Notes: generated by a model not told the origin, from the letters alone. Positions 7,899 to 15,155 are shown, counted from the first letter of the stretch. The stretch: 27,530 bases of DNA from DATAVB01 sp040414495 (GCA_040414495.1 JBEDUI010000186.1:1-27530); one strand, 5' to 3'. A program made the numbers and translations.

Positions 7899-7926
7899 CT
7901 GCTCCACCCCTCGGAGCAGAGTCACA
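7899..7926. repeat. 28-bp hairpin repeat, copy 2
   Basis: Same architecture as copy 1: CTGCTCC / GGAGCAG (7-bp stem, 7-base loop), then AGTCACA. Stem and tail are conserved while the loop varies, which argues for selection on the stem or for recent duplication. Only two copies are seen in the window, so this is not a CRISPR array. Confidence 0.75.
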
Positions 7927-8037
7927 GGCCGCGTAGAGCGACCGCTCTCGACCGAGTCACGAGGCAAGACGGTGTCATTCGATGCGCTGATCCGGCTCAT
8001 CCGCGCCGCCAGCATGGGTTTTCCCAGCTCAGCCGCG

Positions 8038-8080
8038 TAAAAACCGGCGCCGGCCGCTTTGCGAAGCGGACCGACGCCGG
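8038..8080 (-). terminator. Intrinsic terminator of the ask-asd operon
   Basis: Read leftward, 17 bp after the asd stop, there is a long stem. The inner CCGCTT/AAGCGG stem closes a TGCG loop. The outer CCGGCGCCGG / CCGACGCCGG arms have one mismatch and one bulged base. The stem is followed at once by TTTTT (AAAAA at 8039-8043 on the plus strand). Stem plus U-tract, directly downstream of asd, is a textbook rho-independent terminator. Confidence 0.85.
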
Positions 8081-8097
8081 CGTTGGTCAGGCTGTGA

Positions 8098-9144
8098 TCA
8101 GCCGCGCTGCGCTGCTACGAGCTCAGCAATCTGGATCGTGTTGAGCGCCGCGCCCTTGCGCAGGTTGTCGCCGGACACGAACAACGCCAGCCCGCGACCG
8201 TCGCTGACGCCCTCATCGGCCCGGATCCGGCCCACGTAGCTCGGGTCCGTTCCGGCCGCCTGCAGCGGGGTCGGGATGTCCGAGAGCTCGACGCCGGGCG
8301 CACCGGCCAGCAACTCGGTCGCCCGTTGCACCGACAGCGGACGGGAGAATTCGGCGTTGATCGACAACGAGTGGCCGGTGAAAACCGGGACCCGTACGCA
8401 CGTACCGGAGACGGGAAGCTGCGGGATCGAGAGGATCTTGCGGGTCTCGTTGCGCAGCTTCTGCTCCTCGTTGGTTTCCGCGGAGCCGTCATCGACCAGA
8501 TCGCCGGCGTACGGAAGCACGTTGAACGCGATCGGGCGCGCGTACTTCTCCGGCTCCGGGAATTGCACCGCGGCGGCGTCATGAGTGAGCTCGGCGGCCC
8601 GGCCCACAACCTGGTGTACCTGCTTGTCCAGCTCCTCGACACCGCCCAGACCACTGCCCGAGACGGCCTGGTACGTGCTCACCACCAGTCGGATCAGACC
8701 GGCCTCGTCGTGCAACGGCTTGAGCACCGGCATCGCGGCCATCGTGGTGCAGTTCGGGTTGGCGATGATGCCCTTGCGCGCATCGGCGATCGCGTCCGGG
8801 TTGACCTCGCTGACCACCAGCGGGACGTCCGGATCCATCCGCCAGGCCGAGGAATTGTCGACCACGATCGCGCCGGCCTCGGCGAACCGCGGCGCCTGCA
8901 CCCGCGAAGTCCCGGCGCCGGCGGAGAACAACGCAATGTCCACACCGGACAGATCGGCGCCGGCGACATCCTCCACCACCACATCGGCGCCATTCCAGGG
9001 CAACGTACGGCCGGCGGACCGGGCCGAGGCGAAATACCGGATCCCGGCCACCGGGAATTTGCGCTCGGCCAACAGCCGACGCATTACCCCACCGACCTGA
9101 CCGGTCGCCCCGACGACCGCGACCTGCAAACCCTGCCTACTCAC
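8098..9144 (-). CDS. asd: Aspartate-semialdehyde dehydrogenase
   Basis: Reduces aspartyl phosphate to aspartate semialdehyde with NADPH, the step after aspartokinase on the way to lysine, diaminopimelate, threonine and methionine; cytoplasmic. Seen (348 residues): N-terminal NADP-binding VAVVGATGQVG (8-18), SAGAGTSR, VVDNSSAWRMD, the active-site Cys132 in NPNCTT, QAVSGSGLGG, and the catalytic His258 in VFTGHSLSINAEF. Length is typical. The start is GTG 9144. Its GTGA overlaps the ask TGA stop by four bases, so the two are translationally coupled. A strong intrinsic terminator follows. Mycobacteria have the same ask-asd pair divergent from leuA. Identification is secure. Confidence 0.97.
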   Translation of the reverse strand: MSRQGLQVAVVGATGQVGGVMRRLLAERKFPVAGIRYFASARSAGRTLPWNGADVVVEDVAGADLSGVDIALFSAGAGTSRVQAPRFAEAGAIVVDNSSAWRMDPDVPLVVSEVNPDAIADARKGIIANPNCTTMAAMPVLKPLHDEAGLIRLVVSTYQAVSGSGLGGVEELDKQVHQVVGRAAELTHDAAAVQFPEPEKYARPIAFNVLPYAGDLVDDGSAETNEEQKLRNETRKILSIPQLPVSGTCVRVPVFTGHSLSINAEFSRPLSVQRATELLAGAPGVELSDIPTPLQAAGTDPSYVGRIRADEGVSDGRGLALFVSGDNLRKGAALNTIQIAELVAAQRG

Positions 9145-9674
9145 CGACCGGTTCCTCCGTACACCACGGCCTCGACGTCCCCGCCGAGCTCGAAACTGTT
9201 GTGCAAAGCCCGAACCGCATTGTCCAGATCGGTATCCCGCACCACCACTGAAATTCGTATCTCCGACGTCGAAATCAGCTCGACGTTGATTCCGGCGTCA
9301 GCCAGCGAACCGAAGAACTTCGCCGACACCCCGGGGTGCGACCGCATGCCGGCGCCGATCAGCGAGACCTTGCCGACGTGGTCGTCGTACACGAGGTCCG
9401 CGAATCCGACCTTTTCCTTGATTTTCTGCAGCGTCGTGATCGCGACCTGGCCATCGTCGGTCGGCAGCGTGAACGAGATGTCGGTCTTGGAGGTCGCGGC
9501 CGCTGAGACGTTCTGCACGATCATGTCTATGTTGATCTCGGCGTCGGCGAGCGCCCGGAAGATCGCGGCGGCCTCGCCCGGTCGATCCGGTACGCCGACC
9601 ACGGTGATCTTCGCCTCGCTGCGGTCATGCGCGACGCCGGAGATGATTGCTTGCTCCACGGGAAGGTCCTCCAT
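9141..9674 (-). other. Possible internally initiated aspartokinase beta subunit
   Basis: In several actinobacteria (best known in Corynebacterium) and in Bacillus, the aspartokinase gene also yields a beta subunit from an in-frame internal start just before the ACT domains. Here ATG 9674 opens MEDLPVEQAIISGVAHDRSEA, at the same place as the corynebacterial beta start as I recall it. It would give 177 residues carrying both ACT domains. Only weak purine-rich sequence (GGTGAGCGGA) precedes it, so internal initiation is inference. Confidence 0.4.
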
Positions 9675-10409
9675 CGATCCGCTCACCAGCGTGCCGGGAA
9701 GCTGCGAGTACGACGAGCGCACGTGCACCTTCACCCCGTACCGCCGGCCGTACTCCACACATCGCAGGTGCAGCACCTTGGCACCGCACGCGGCCATCTC
9801 GAGCATCTCTTCGTACGTCACGGTCTCGAGCCGCCTGGCGGTCGGCACGATCCGCGGATCGGCACTGAATACGCCGTCCACGTCGGTGTAGATCTCGCAG
9901 ACGTCGGCCCCGAGGGCCGCCGCGAGCGCCACTGCCGTGGTGTCCGAGGCACCACGCCCGAGCGTGGTGATGTCTTTGGTGTCCTGGCTGACGCCCTGGA
10001 AGCCGGCGACGATGGCGATCGCGCCCTCGTCCAGCGCCTGCTGAATACGCCCCGGCGTGATGTCGATGATCCGGGCTTTGCCGTGCGCCGACGTGGTGAT
10101 CACGCCGGCCTGCGATCCGGTGAACGACCGGGCCTCGTAGCCCAGCGTCGAGATCGCCATTGCCAGCAACGCCATCGAAATCCGCTCACCGGCAGTGAGC
10201 AGCATGTCCAACTCACGCCCGGCCGGTAGCGGAGACACCTGCTCGGCCAGGTCACGCAGCTCGTCGGTCGTATCGCCCATTGCAGAGACCACTACGACGA
10301 CGTCATTGTCGCCAGCCCGCCGTGTCGCGACGATGCGCTCGGCTACTCTCTTGATCCGCTCGGCGTCCGCGACCGAAGAGCCGCCGTACTTCTGTACGAC
10401 GAGCCCCAC
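9141..10409 (-). CDS. ask: Aspartokinase (alpha subunit frame)
   Basis: Phosphorylates aspartate with ATP, the committed step of the aspartate family; normally feedback-inhibited by lysine and/or threonine through ACT domains. Seen (422 residues): N-terminal VVQKYGGSSV (4-13), LLTAGERISMALLA, GRGASDTTAVALAAALGADVCEIYTDVDGV (kinase core), and two C-terminal ACT repeats, ITVVGVPDRPGEAAAIFRAL and VSLIGAGMRSHPGVSAKFF. Start: GTG 10409, preceded by AGAGGGGA seven bases upstream. The frame is open to 10670 but the extension has no family similarity. An internal ATG at 9674 may start a separate regulatory subunit. It lies divergently from leuA. Confidence 0.97.
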   Translation of the reverse strand: MGLVVQKYGGSSVADAERIKRVAERIVATRRAGDNDVVVVVSAMGDTTDELRDLAEQVSPLPAGRELDMLLTAGERISMALLAMAISTLGYEARSFTGSQAGVITTSAHGKARIIDITPGRIQQALDEGAIAIVAGFQGVSQDTKDITTLGRGASDTTAVALAAALGADVCEIYTDVDGVFSADPRIVPTARRLETVTYEEMLEMAACGAKVLHLRCVEYGRRYGVKVHVRSSYSQLPGTLVSGSMEDLPVEQAIISGVAHDRSEAKITVVGVPDRPGEAAAIFRALADAEINIDMIVQNVSAAATSKTDISFTLPTDDGQVAITTLQKIKEKVGFADLVYDDHVGKVSLIGAGMRSHPGVSAKFFGSLADAGINVELISTSEIRISVVVRDTDLDNAVRALHNSFELGGDVEAVVYGGTGR

Positions 10410-10560
10410 GACCCGATCCCCTCTGTCCGGGCCGCTCCGCGGCCCGCCCGTACACGTCTCTGCCAGCCTACGCGGCGGATCTGTGCCGGGCCGCCTAGAG
10501 TGCGGGAAACCGGATGCCCTGTGCCAGCCGGCACGTCCCTCGCCACAGATTCCCGTACGA

Positions 10561-10577
10561 ATCCGGCATAGCCGGAT
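10561..10577. repeat. Perfect 7-bp inverted repeat in the ask-leuA intergenic region
   Basis: ATCCGGC-ATA-GCCGGAT, a 17-bp perfect dyad lying about 150 bp upstream of the ask start and 120 bp upstream of the leuA leader promoter. It could be an operator shared by the divergent genes or a chance GC-rich dyad. No known regulator consensus is recognised. Confidence 0.4.
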
Positions 10578-10678
10578 GTGCTGCACCCGCTGCCGGGCCC
10601 AGCACGCCTCGCTCGCACCGTCCACTGTGGATATGGTCGAGGCGGAAACACCACGCTGGACCAAGATCAACGGCTGAT

Positions 10679-10707
10679 TAGACCATCCGGTGCGCGTCGG
10701 CTAGGCT
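10679..10707 (+). promoter_or_regulatory. Promoter of the leuA leader transcript
   Basis: TAGACC at 10679-10684 (-35) and TAGGCT at 10702-10707 (-10) are separated by exactly 17 bp. The predicted start of transcription coincides with GTG 10715 of the leader peptide, seven bases after the -10. This is the best -35/-10 pair in the window. Confidence 0.65.
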
Positions 10708-10714
10708 CTGCCAC

Positions 10715-10774
10715 GTGTTGCGCCGCATGCCCTTCTCGGGCCTGCTCCTTACCTGCCGCGGCGGGGGCCGTTAA
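10715..10774 (+). CDS. leuA leader peptide with three consecutive Leu codons
   Basis: A 19-residue ORF, MLRRMPFSGLLLTCRGGGR, starting with GTG at the predicted transcription start (leaderless) and ending with TAA at 10772-10774, 93 bp before leuA. It carries Leu at position 2 and three consecutive Leu codons, CTG CTC CTT, at 10-12. Leader peptides with leucine runs upstream of leuA are a known form of ribosome-mediated attenuation, reported for actinobacteria. Ribosome stalling at the Leu run when leucyl-tRNA is scarce would change folding of the downstream RNA. The peptide itself probably has no other function. Confidence rests on the combination of promoter, start, Leu run and position. Confidence 0.75.
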   Translation: MLRRMPFSGLLLTCRGGGR

Positions 10775-10857
10775 CAGGCTGGCTCCCTCGTCGCGGGTTC
10801 TGTGCGTGCGTCGGCCGCGCCACCCGAGGTAGCCCGTTCCACCGGGCATTTGAGGAG
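10763..10857 (+). promoter_or_regulatory. leuA attenuator / leader RNA region
   Basis: Candidate pairings seen: GGGGGCC (10763-10769) with GGCTCCC (10781-10787, one G-U), which spans the leader stop codon; CCTCG (10786-10790) with CGAGG (10825-10829); and GCCCG/CGGGC (10832-10836 with 10843-10847) just before the leuA ribosome binding site. The first two compete for overlapping bases, as an attenuator requires. A CTCC at 10783-10786 could also pair with the GGAG of the leuA ribosome binding site, so control could be translational. There is no U-tract. Which fold dominates cannot be decided by eye. Confidence 0.5.
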
Positions 10858-10867
10858 CAAGCACACA

Positions 10868-12592
10868 ATGGTCAACCTGAGCCACAATCACCAACGCAGC
10901 GCCGGCATGCCGGTATCCAGGTACAGCTCGTTCCCACCCGTTGAACTGCCGGACCGGCAGTGGCCGCAGCGACGCATGGAGCGCGCACCGCGCTGGCTGT
11001 CCACGGACCTACGTGACGGCAACCAGGCCCTGATCGATCCGATGACCCCGGCCCGTAAGCACCGGATGTTCGATCTGCTGGTACGTATGGGCTACAAGGA
11101 AATCGAGGTCGGATTTCCCTCAGCCAGCCAAACCGATTTCGATTTCATCCGGGAATTGATCGACGGCGGCAAGATCCCCGACGACGTACAGATTTCGGTG
11201 CTGACGCAGGCCCGCGACGAATTGATCGAACGGACCGTGCAAAGTCTGATCGGCGCTCCGCGGGCCACCGTGCACGTTTACAACGCGGCCGCGCCGGTAT
11301 TTCGGCGCGTCGTCTTCGGCTGGCCCGGGGATGGACGGGCCGAATGCAAGGCGATTGCCGTCGACGCCACCCGCGCCGTCATGAAGTACGCCGATTCGTA
11401 CCTGACGGACTGCGATTTCGGTTACGAATATTCTCCGGAAATCTTCATGGACACCGAGCTGGATTTCAGCCTCGAGTTGTGCGAAGCGGTGATGGAGGCC
11501 TGGCAGCCCGGGCCCGAGCGGGAAATCATCCTCAACCTGCCCTGCACGGTCGAACGGTCCACTCCGAACATTTACGCCGACCAGATCGAGTGGATGAGCC
11601 GGCAGCTGAGCCACCGCGAATTCGTCTGCGTGTCCGTCCACACCCACAACGACCGCGGCACCGCCGTGGCCGACGCCGAGTTGGCGGTCCTGGCCGGCGC
11701 CGACCGGATCGAGGGCTGTCTGTTCGGAAACGGCGAACGGACCGGGAATGTCGACCTGGTGACGTTGGGACTGAACCTGTACAGCCAGGGAATCGACCCG
11801 CAGATCGACTTCTCCGACATCGACGACATCCGCCGTACCGTCGAATACTGCAACCAGATCGGCGTACACGAACGGCATCCCTACGCCGGTGACCTGGTCT
11901 ACACGGCGTTCTCCGGATCGCATCAGGACGCGATCAAAAAGGGCTTCGACGCGCTGGAGCGGGACGCCAAGGCGGCCGGCGTATCGACCGAGGACCTGCC
12001 GTGGAAGATCCCGTACCTGCCGATCGACCCGCACGATGTCGGCCGCAGCTACGAGGCCGTCATCCGGGTGAACTCGCAGTCGGGCAAGGGCGGCGTGGCC
12101 TACCTGATGAAGACCGAGCACCAGCTCGACCTGCCGCGCCGGCTGCAGATCGAGTTCAGCCAGGTCGTGCAGCGGGTCACCGACTCCGGCGGCGGCGAGG
12201 TGTCGCCGGGCCGGATGTGGGAGGTCTTCTCCGGCGAGTACCTCGAGCAGGACGGGCCGCTGCGCTTGGTGCGGTATCAGACGGCCGCCGGCAGCGAGGG
12301 CGAGGACAGCCTCACCGTCGAGGTCAGCATCGATGGCGAGGTCCGCACGCTGACCGGCACCGGCAACGGACCGATCGCCGCGTTCGTCACGGCGTTGGGT
12401 ACGGCTGGGGTTGACATGCGGTTCCTCGACTACGCCGAGCACGCCCTCTCCGCCGGTGATGATGCCAAGGCGGCGGCCTACGTCGAGGCCTCGATCGACG
12501 ACCGCGTGCTCTGGGGTGTGGGCGTCGACGAAAACATCGTTACCGCATCTTTGCGAGCGGTGATCAGCGCGGTGAACCGGGCTCGTCGTTAA
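10868..12592 (+). CDS. leuA: 2-Isopropylmalate synthase
   Basis: Condenses acetyl-CoA with 2-ketoisovalerate to 2-isopropylmalate, the first committed step of leucine synthesis; feedback-inhibited by leucine through its C-terminal domain. Seen (574 residues): RWLSTDLRDGNQALIDPM (catalytic Arg-Asp at 49-50), EVGFPSASQTDFDF, the metal-binding HTHND at 258-262, and GNGERTGNVDLVTL. The C-terminal LeuA-dimer/regulatory domain from about 430 includes GTGNGPIAAFVTAL. This is the long actinobacterial/fungal type starting near PVSRYSSFPPVELPDRQWP. Start: ATG 10868 with GAGGAG ten bases upstream; the frame is open further but without similarity. Leucine control is expected through the leader peptide upstream. 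Confidence 0.97.
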   Translation: MVNLSHNHQRSAGMPVSRYSSFPPVELPDRQWPQRRMERAPRWLSTDLRDGNQALIDPMTPARKHRMFDLLVRMGYKEIEVGFPSASQTDFDFIRELIDGGKIPDDVQISVLTQARDELIERTVQSLIGAPRATVHVYNAAAPVFRRVVFGWPGDGRAECKAIAVDATRAVMKYADSYLTDCDFGYEYSPEIFMDTELDFSLELCEAVMEAWQPGPEREIILNLPCTVERSTPNIYADQIEWMSRQLSHREFVCVSVHTHNDRGTAVADAELAVLAGADRIEGCLFGNGERTGNVDLVTLGLNLYSQGIDPQIDFSDIDDIRRTVEYCNQIGVHERHPYAGDLVYTAFSGSHQDAIKKGFDALERDAKAAGVSTEDLPWKIPYLPIDPHDVGRSYEAVIRVNSQSGKGGVAYLMKTEHQLDLPRRLQIEFSQVVQRVTDSGGGEVSPGRMWEVFSGEYLEQDGPLRLVRYQTAAGSEGEDSLTVEVSIDGEVRTLTGTGNGPIAAFVTALGTAGVDMRFLDYAEHALSAGDDAKAAAYVEASIDDRVLWGVGVDENIVTASLRAVISAVNRARR

Positions 12593-12779
12593 TCGCCGGG
12601 GTGTCGGAGATGCCGGAGCATTTTGTCAGCAAGGGGTAGTGCGGTACGCGTACGTGTGGCTACACTGCGTCACAAATGCGGGCAGGGAGTAATCGCTTCG
12701 GTGGGCGCATTTCGGCGCGCGGCGGCGCAGTTTCCCACCCTGTCTTGGCTTCCACGACAAGGTACGAAAGCCTGAGGGT

Positions 12780-14459
12780 GTGGGACACGACCTGCGAGCG
12801 CTGTACGGGGGCTGCTATCGGCGGCTGGTAGGGCAGGTTTTTGCCCTCACCAGGGACATCGCCGACGCGGAAGAATGCGTTCGTTCTGCTTTCGTGGAAG
12901 CGATTCTGGCTCGATTCCGTTTCCGCCGGCGCGATGATCCCGAGGCCTGGCTGCGGACGGCGGCGCTGCGTATCGCGCGGCGCCGCCGCCGCAAACACCC
13001 GATTGTGCAAGCAGATTTGCCGAACTCGACCGCGACCGCCGTACTCGATGCGGTGCAGTCATTGGCGACCGGAGACCGCGAGGTCGCCGCACTTGGCGTG
13101 ATAGCCGAATTGCCGGCCACCGAAATCGCTACGCTCACCGGCAGTTCGCCCAGCCGCATCGAGGCCCGGTTGACCCGCAGCCGCAAACACCTCGACGACG
13201 TTGATTTCGGTTTGCCATTGCCGGCCGCGGTCCGGGAAACCCGGATCTGGGTCGAGCAGTCGGTCGACCCGGGGCCATTCGACGACCTGCGCAAAACGGC
13301 CCGGCGCCGACGCCAACGCCGGGGACTGGTCGGTGCCGCGGCCGTCCTGGTCGTCGCCGCCGCGAGCATCAGCGTGCCGGTCGTCGTCCGCAATCACGAG
13401 CCCGGCCAGTTGGAGTCGATCACCCAGATCAAATACGTCAACCAGCACGAGGCCTACGCATTGCTGCAGCCGTGCGAACACGGCTCCTGTTCGATCCGCA
13501 TCGCGCACACAACGGACGGCGGGCAGCACTGGAATTCGATCAGCGTTCCGCACGGTCCGCTGCAGGGCATGGGCGGCGGGATGGCCCTCGGAGTGTGTTG
13601 CGGTGACCGGCTGTCGGTCAGCTACACCCGCCCGGCCACCCCGGCCGAGAAGCAGCGCCACGACGCCGGGTCGGGCGGCACGATCCACATCCACGCGGTC
13701 AGCCACGACGGCGGTAAACACTGGACCAGCGGCCGGGACAACGACAAGGGCCTGCGGGTCGGACCGCAGACCGCGGTGGTGCCCGACGGGTGGATCCCGC
13801 TGACCGACTACGGGATGGACATCCCGACCGTGGTGGCGGTGAATTCGGTCGACGAGGTCGAACGCCCGCTGCAACACCAACCCGACCTGGTCGGGCCGGA
13901 CGTCTCGGTGCCGTTCCGGCAGAACGGCCGGATCTGGGCCATCGGCGGTACGACCCGTGGCGAGTTGGCGTACTCCGACGACGAAGGCGCGTCGTGGCAC
14001 ACGATGGCTGCCCCGCATCTGCCGCAGGGTGCGACGGTCGCCGCGATCTTTCCGCGGCCGGGTGGGTCGGCGTACCTGGAGACCCGGCTGGCCGGGGGCA
14101 GGAACGCCGGCCCGACGTACCGGTTGGACAAGCAGAAGCGGTGGACCGAGTTGCCGAAGCTCGGGCTGGGCAAGAACGCGATCCCCAGCGCCGTACTACC
14201 CAACGGCGAGATGTGGATCTCCGACCCGCAGTACTCGACCTGGCGTACCCGAGGCAACGGTGGCAAAGCGGTCAAGGTAACCGGGCCGCAACTGGACGGC
14301 GCGACGGTCAAGCTGGCGCTGGCCGGCATCACGCCGGATGGCGTCCTGTACGCGATGGAGCCCGAGGGTGGGCGGCAGGATGTCGTGTTCAGTTCGCGGG
14401 ACAACGGCGCGCACTGGACGGTGCACGAGATCCGGCTGCCGCACAACAGCGAGCCGTAA
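12780..14459 (+). CDS. ECF-sigma-like regulator fused to a transmembrane segment and Asp-box beta-propeller
   Basis: Seen (559 residues, one intact frame): residues 5-72 resemble ECF sigma region 2 (RALYGGCYRRLVGQVFALT...DAEECVRSAF...DPEAWLRTAALRIARRR). Residues 86-138 resemble region 4, with a helix-turn-helix ATEIATLTGSSPSRIEARLTRSR. Next is a basic stretch RKTARRRRQRR (171-181), one hydrophobic segment (about 182-203), then a long domain with four Asp-box motifs: TTDGGQHW (244-251), SHDGGKHW (308-315), SDDEGASW (399-406) and SRDNGAHW (539-546). By the positive-inside rule the sigma-like part is cytoplasmic and the propeller outside. Inference: a one-piece membrane-tethered transcription regulator with an extracytoplasmic sensing or binding domain. 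The GTG 12780 is the first possible start after an in-frame stop at 12690; the ribosome binding site is poor. No separate anti-sigma gene is nearby. Confidence 0.88.
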   Translation: MGHDLRALYGGCYRRLVGQVFALTRDIADAEECVRSAFVEAILARFRFRRRDDPEAWLRTAALRIARRRRRKHPIVQADLPNSTATAVLDAVQSLATGDREVAALGVIAELPATEIATLTGSSPSRIEARLTRSRKHLDDVDFGLPLPAAVRETRIWVEQSVDPGPFDDLRKTARRRRQRRGLVGAAAVLVVAAASISVPVVVRNHEPGQLESITQIKYVNQHEAYALLQPCEHGSCSIRIAHTTDGGQHWNSISVPHGPLQGMGGGMALGVCCGDRLSVSYTRPATPAEKQRHDAGSGGTIHIHAVSHDGGKHWTSGRDNDKGLRVGPQTAVVPDGWIPLTDYGMDIPTVVAVNSVDEVERPLQHQPDLVGPDVSVPFRQNGRIWAIGGTTRGELAYSDDEGASWHTMAAPHLPQGATVAAIFPRPGGSAYLETRLAGGRNAGPTYRLDKQKRWTELPKLGLGKNAIPSAVLPNGEMWISDPQYSTWRTRGNGGKAVKVTGPQLDGATVKLALAGITPDGVLYAMEPEGGRQDVVFSSRDNGAHWTVHEIRLPHNSEP

Positions 14460-14522
14460 AGACCCGCCCGCACACAGCGAGCCGTAAAGACTCGCCGCAC
14501 AACAGCGAGGCGTGAAGAATCG
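14439..14522. repeat. Three tandem 27-28 bp repeats spanning the stop codon
   Basis: Three adjacent units (14439-14466, 14468-14494, 14495-14522) share CCGCAC(A)ACAGCGAG(C/G)CGT(A/G)AAGA. The first contains the last codons and the stop of the upstream gene. The others are decayed copies of that gene end; copy 2 has lost one base. Copies 2 and 3 also form stems (GCGAG/CTCGC, and GAGGCG/CGCCTC reaching into the recR stop). They may act as a weak bidirectional terminator between the convergent genes. There is no U-tract. Confidence 0.7.
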
Positions 14523-14524
14523 CC

Positions 14525-15124
14525 TCAGACGTCGATCAGCCGGCGGCCCTCGAAGGCCCGGCCGAGCGTGACCTCGTCGGCGTACTCCAGATCGCCGCCG
14601 ACCGGTAACCCGCTGGCCAGCCGGGTCACCTTCAACCCCATCGGCTTGACCAACCGGGCCAGGTACGTCGCGGTCGCCTCGCCCTCGAGGTTCGGGTCGG
14701 TGGCCAGGATCAGCTCGGTCACCGCGCCGCTTTGCAGCCGGACCATCAGCTCCCGCACCCGCAGATCGTCCGGCCCGATGCCCTCGATCGGGCTGATCGC
14801 ACCACCGAGCACGTGATAGCGACCGCGAAACTCACGCGTCTTTTCGATCGCGACGACGTCCTTGGACTCCTCGACGACACAGATGACCGCTTCGTCCCGG
14901 CGCGGGTCGCGGCAGATCTTGCACTGCTCGGCCTCCGCGACGTTGCCGCAGATCGAGCAGAATTTGACCTCGTCCTTGACCCGGACGAGCACCGCGGCCA
15001 GCCGGGATACGTCGGCCGGGTCGGCCGCGAGCAGGTGGAAGGCGATCCGCTGCGCGCTCTTGGGACCGACCCCGGGGAGTCGGCCGAGCTCGTCAATCAG
15101 GTCCTGGACCGCGCCTTCGTACAC
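14525..15124 (-). CDS. recR: Recombination mediator RecR
   Basis: With RecO (and RecF) it helps load RecA on gapped DNA during recombinational repair; cytoplasmic. Seen (199 residues): N-terminal helix-hairpin-helix LPGVGPKSAQRIAFHLL (16-32), a zinc finger with Cys56, Cys59, Cys68 and Cys71, a TOPRIM domain starting at ICVVEE (81-86), ATDPNLEGEATATYL, and the C-terminal GLPVGGDLEYADEVTLGRAFEGRR. Length is exactly typical. Start: GTG 15124 with AGGA seven bases upstream. It lies 31 bp downstream of ybaB on the same strand, the usual bacterial ybaB-recR operon. Confidence 0.98.
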   Translation of the reverse strand: MYEGAVQDLIDELGRLPGVGPKSAQRIAFHLLAADPADVSRLAAVLVRVKDEVKFCSICGNVAEAEQCKICRDPRRDEAVICVVEESKDVVAIEKTREFRGRYHVLGGAISPIEGIGPDDLRVRELMVRLQSGAVTELILATDPNLEGEATATYLARLVKPMGLKVTRLASGLPVGGDLEYADEVTLGRAFEGRRLIDV

Positions 15125-15155
15125 CGTTTGATCCTAGGCGAACTTGGCGCGACCG

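Larger units (their letters stand above)
7675..8037. other. Non-coding stretch between converging S9-like gene and asd
   Basis: Apart from the two 28-bp hairpin repeats listed separately, I see no gene here. A frame open from 7746 runs through the repeats, the terminator and into the asd 3' end, so it is not credible. A TTGACA at 7732-7737 has no matching -10. Confidence 0.6.

Noticed and set aside
7746..8144. Open frame covering the two hairpin repeats, in which both read LLHPxEQSH
   Set aside because: It runs through the ask-asd terminator and into the asd 3' end, and has no ribosome binding site or known similarity. The 78-bp period being a multiple of three is probably coincidence.
10410..10670. 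Upstream extension of aspartokinase
   Set aside because: The family begins at VVQKYGGSS; GTG 10409 has a ribosome binding site, and the extension is composition-biased shadow sequence.
14439..14522. Tandem repeats as a CRISPR array
   Set aside because: Units abut with no spacers, the first is coding, and there are no cas genes.
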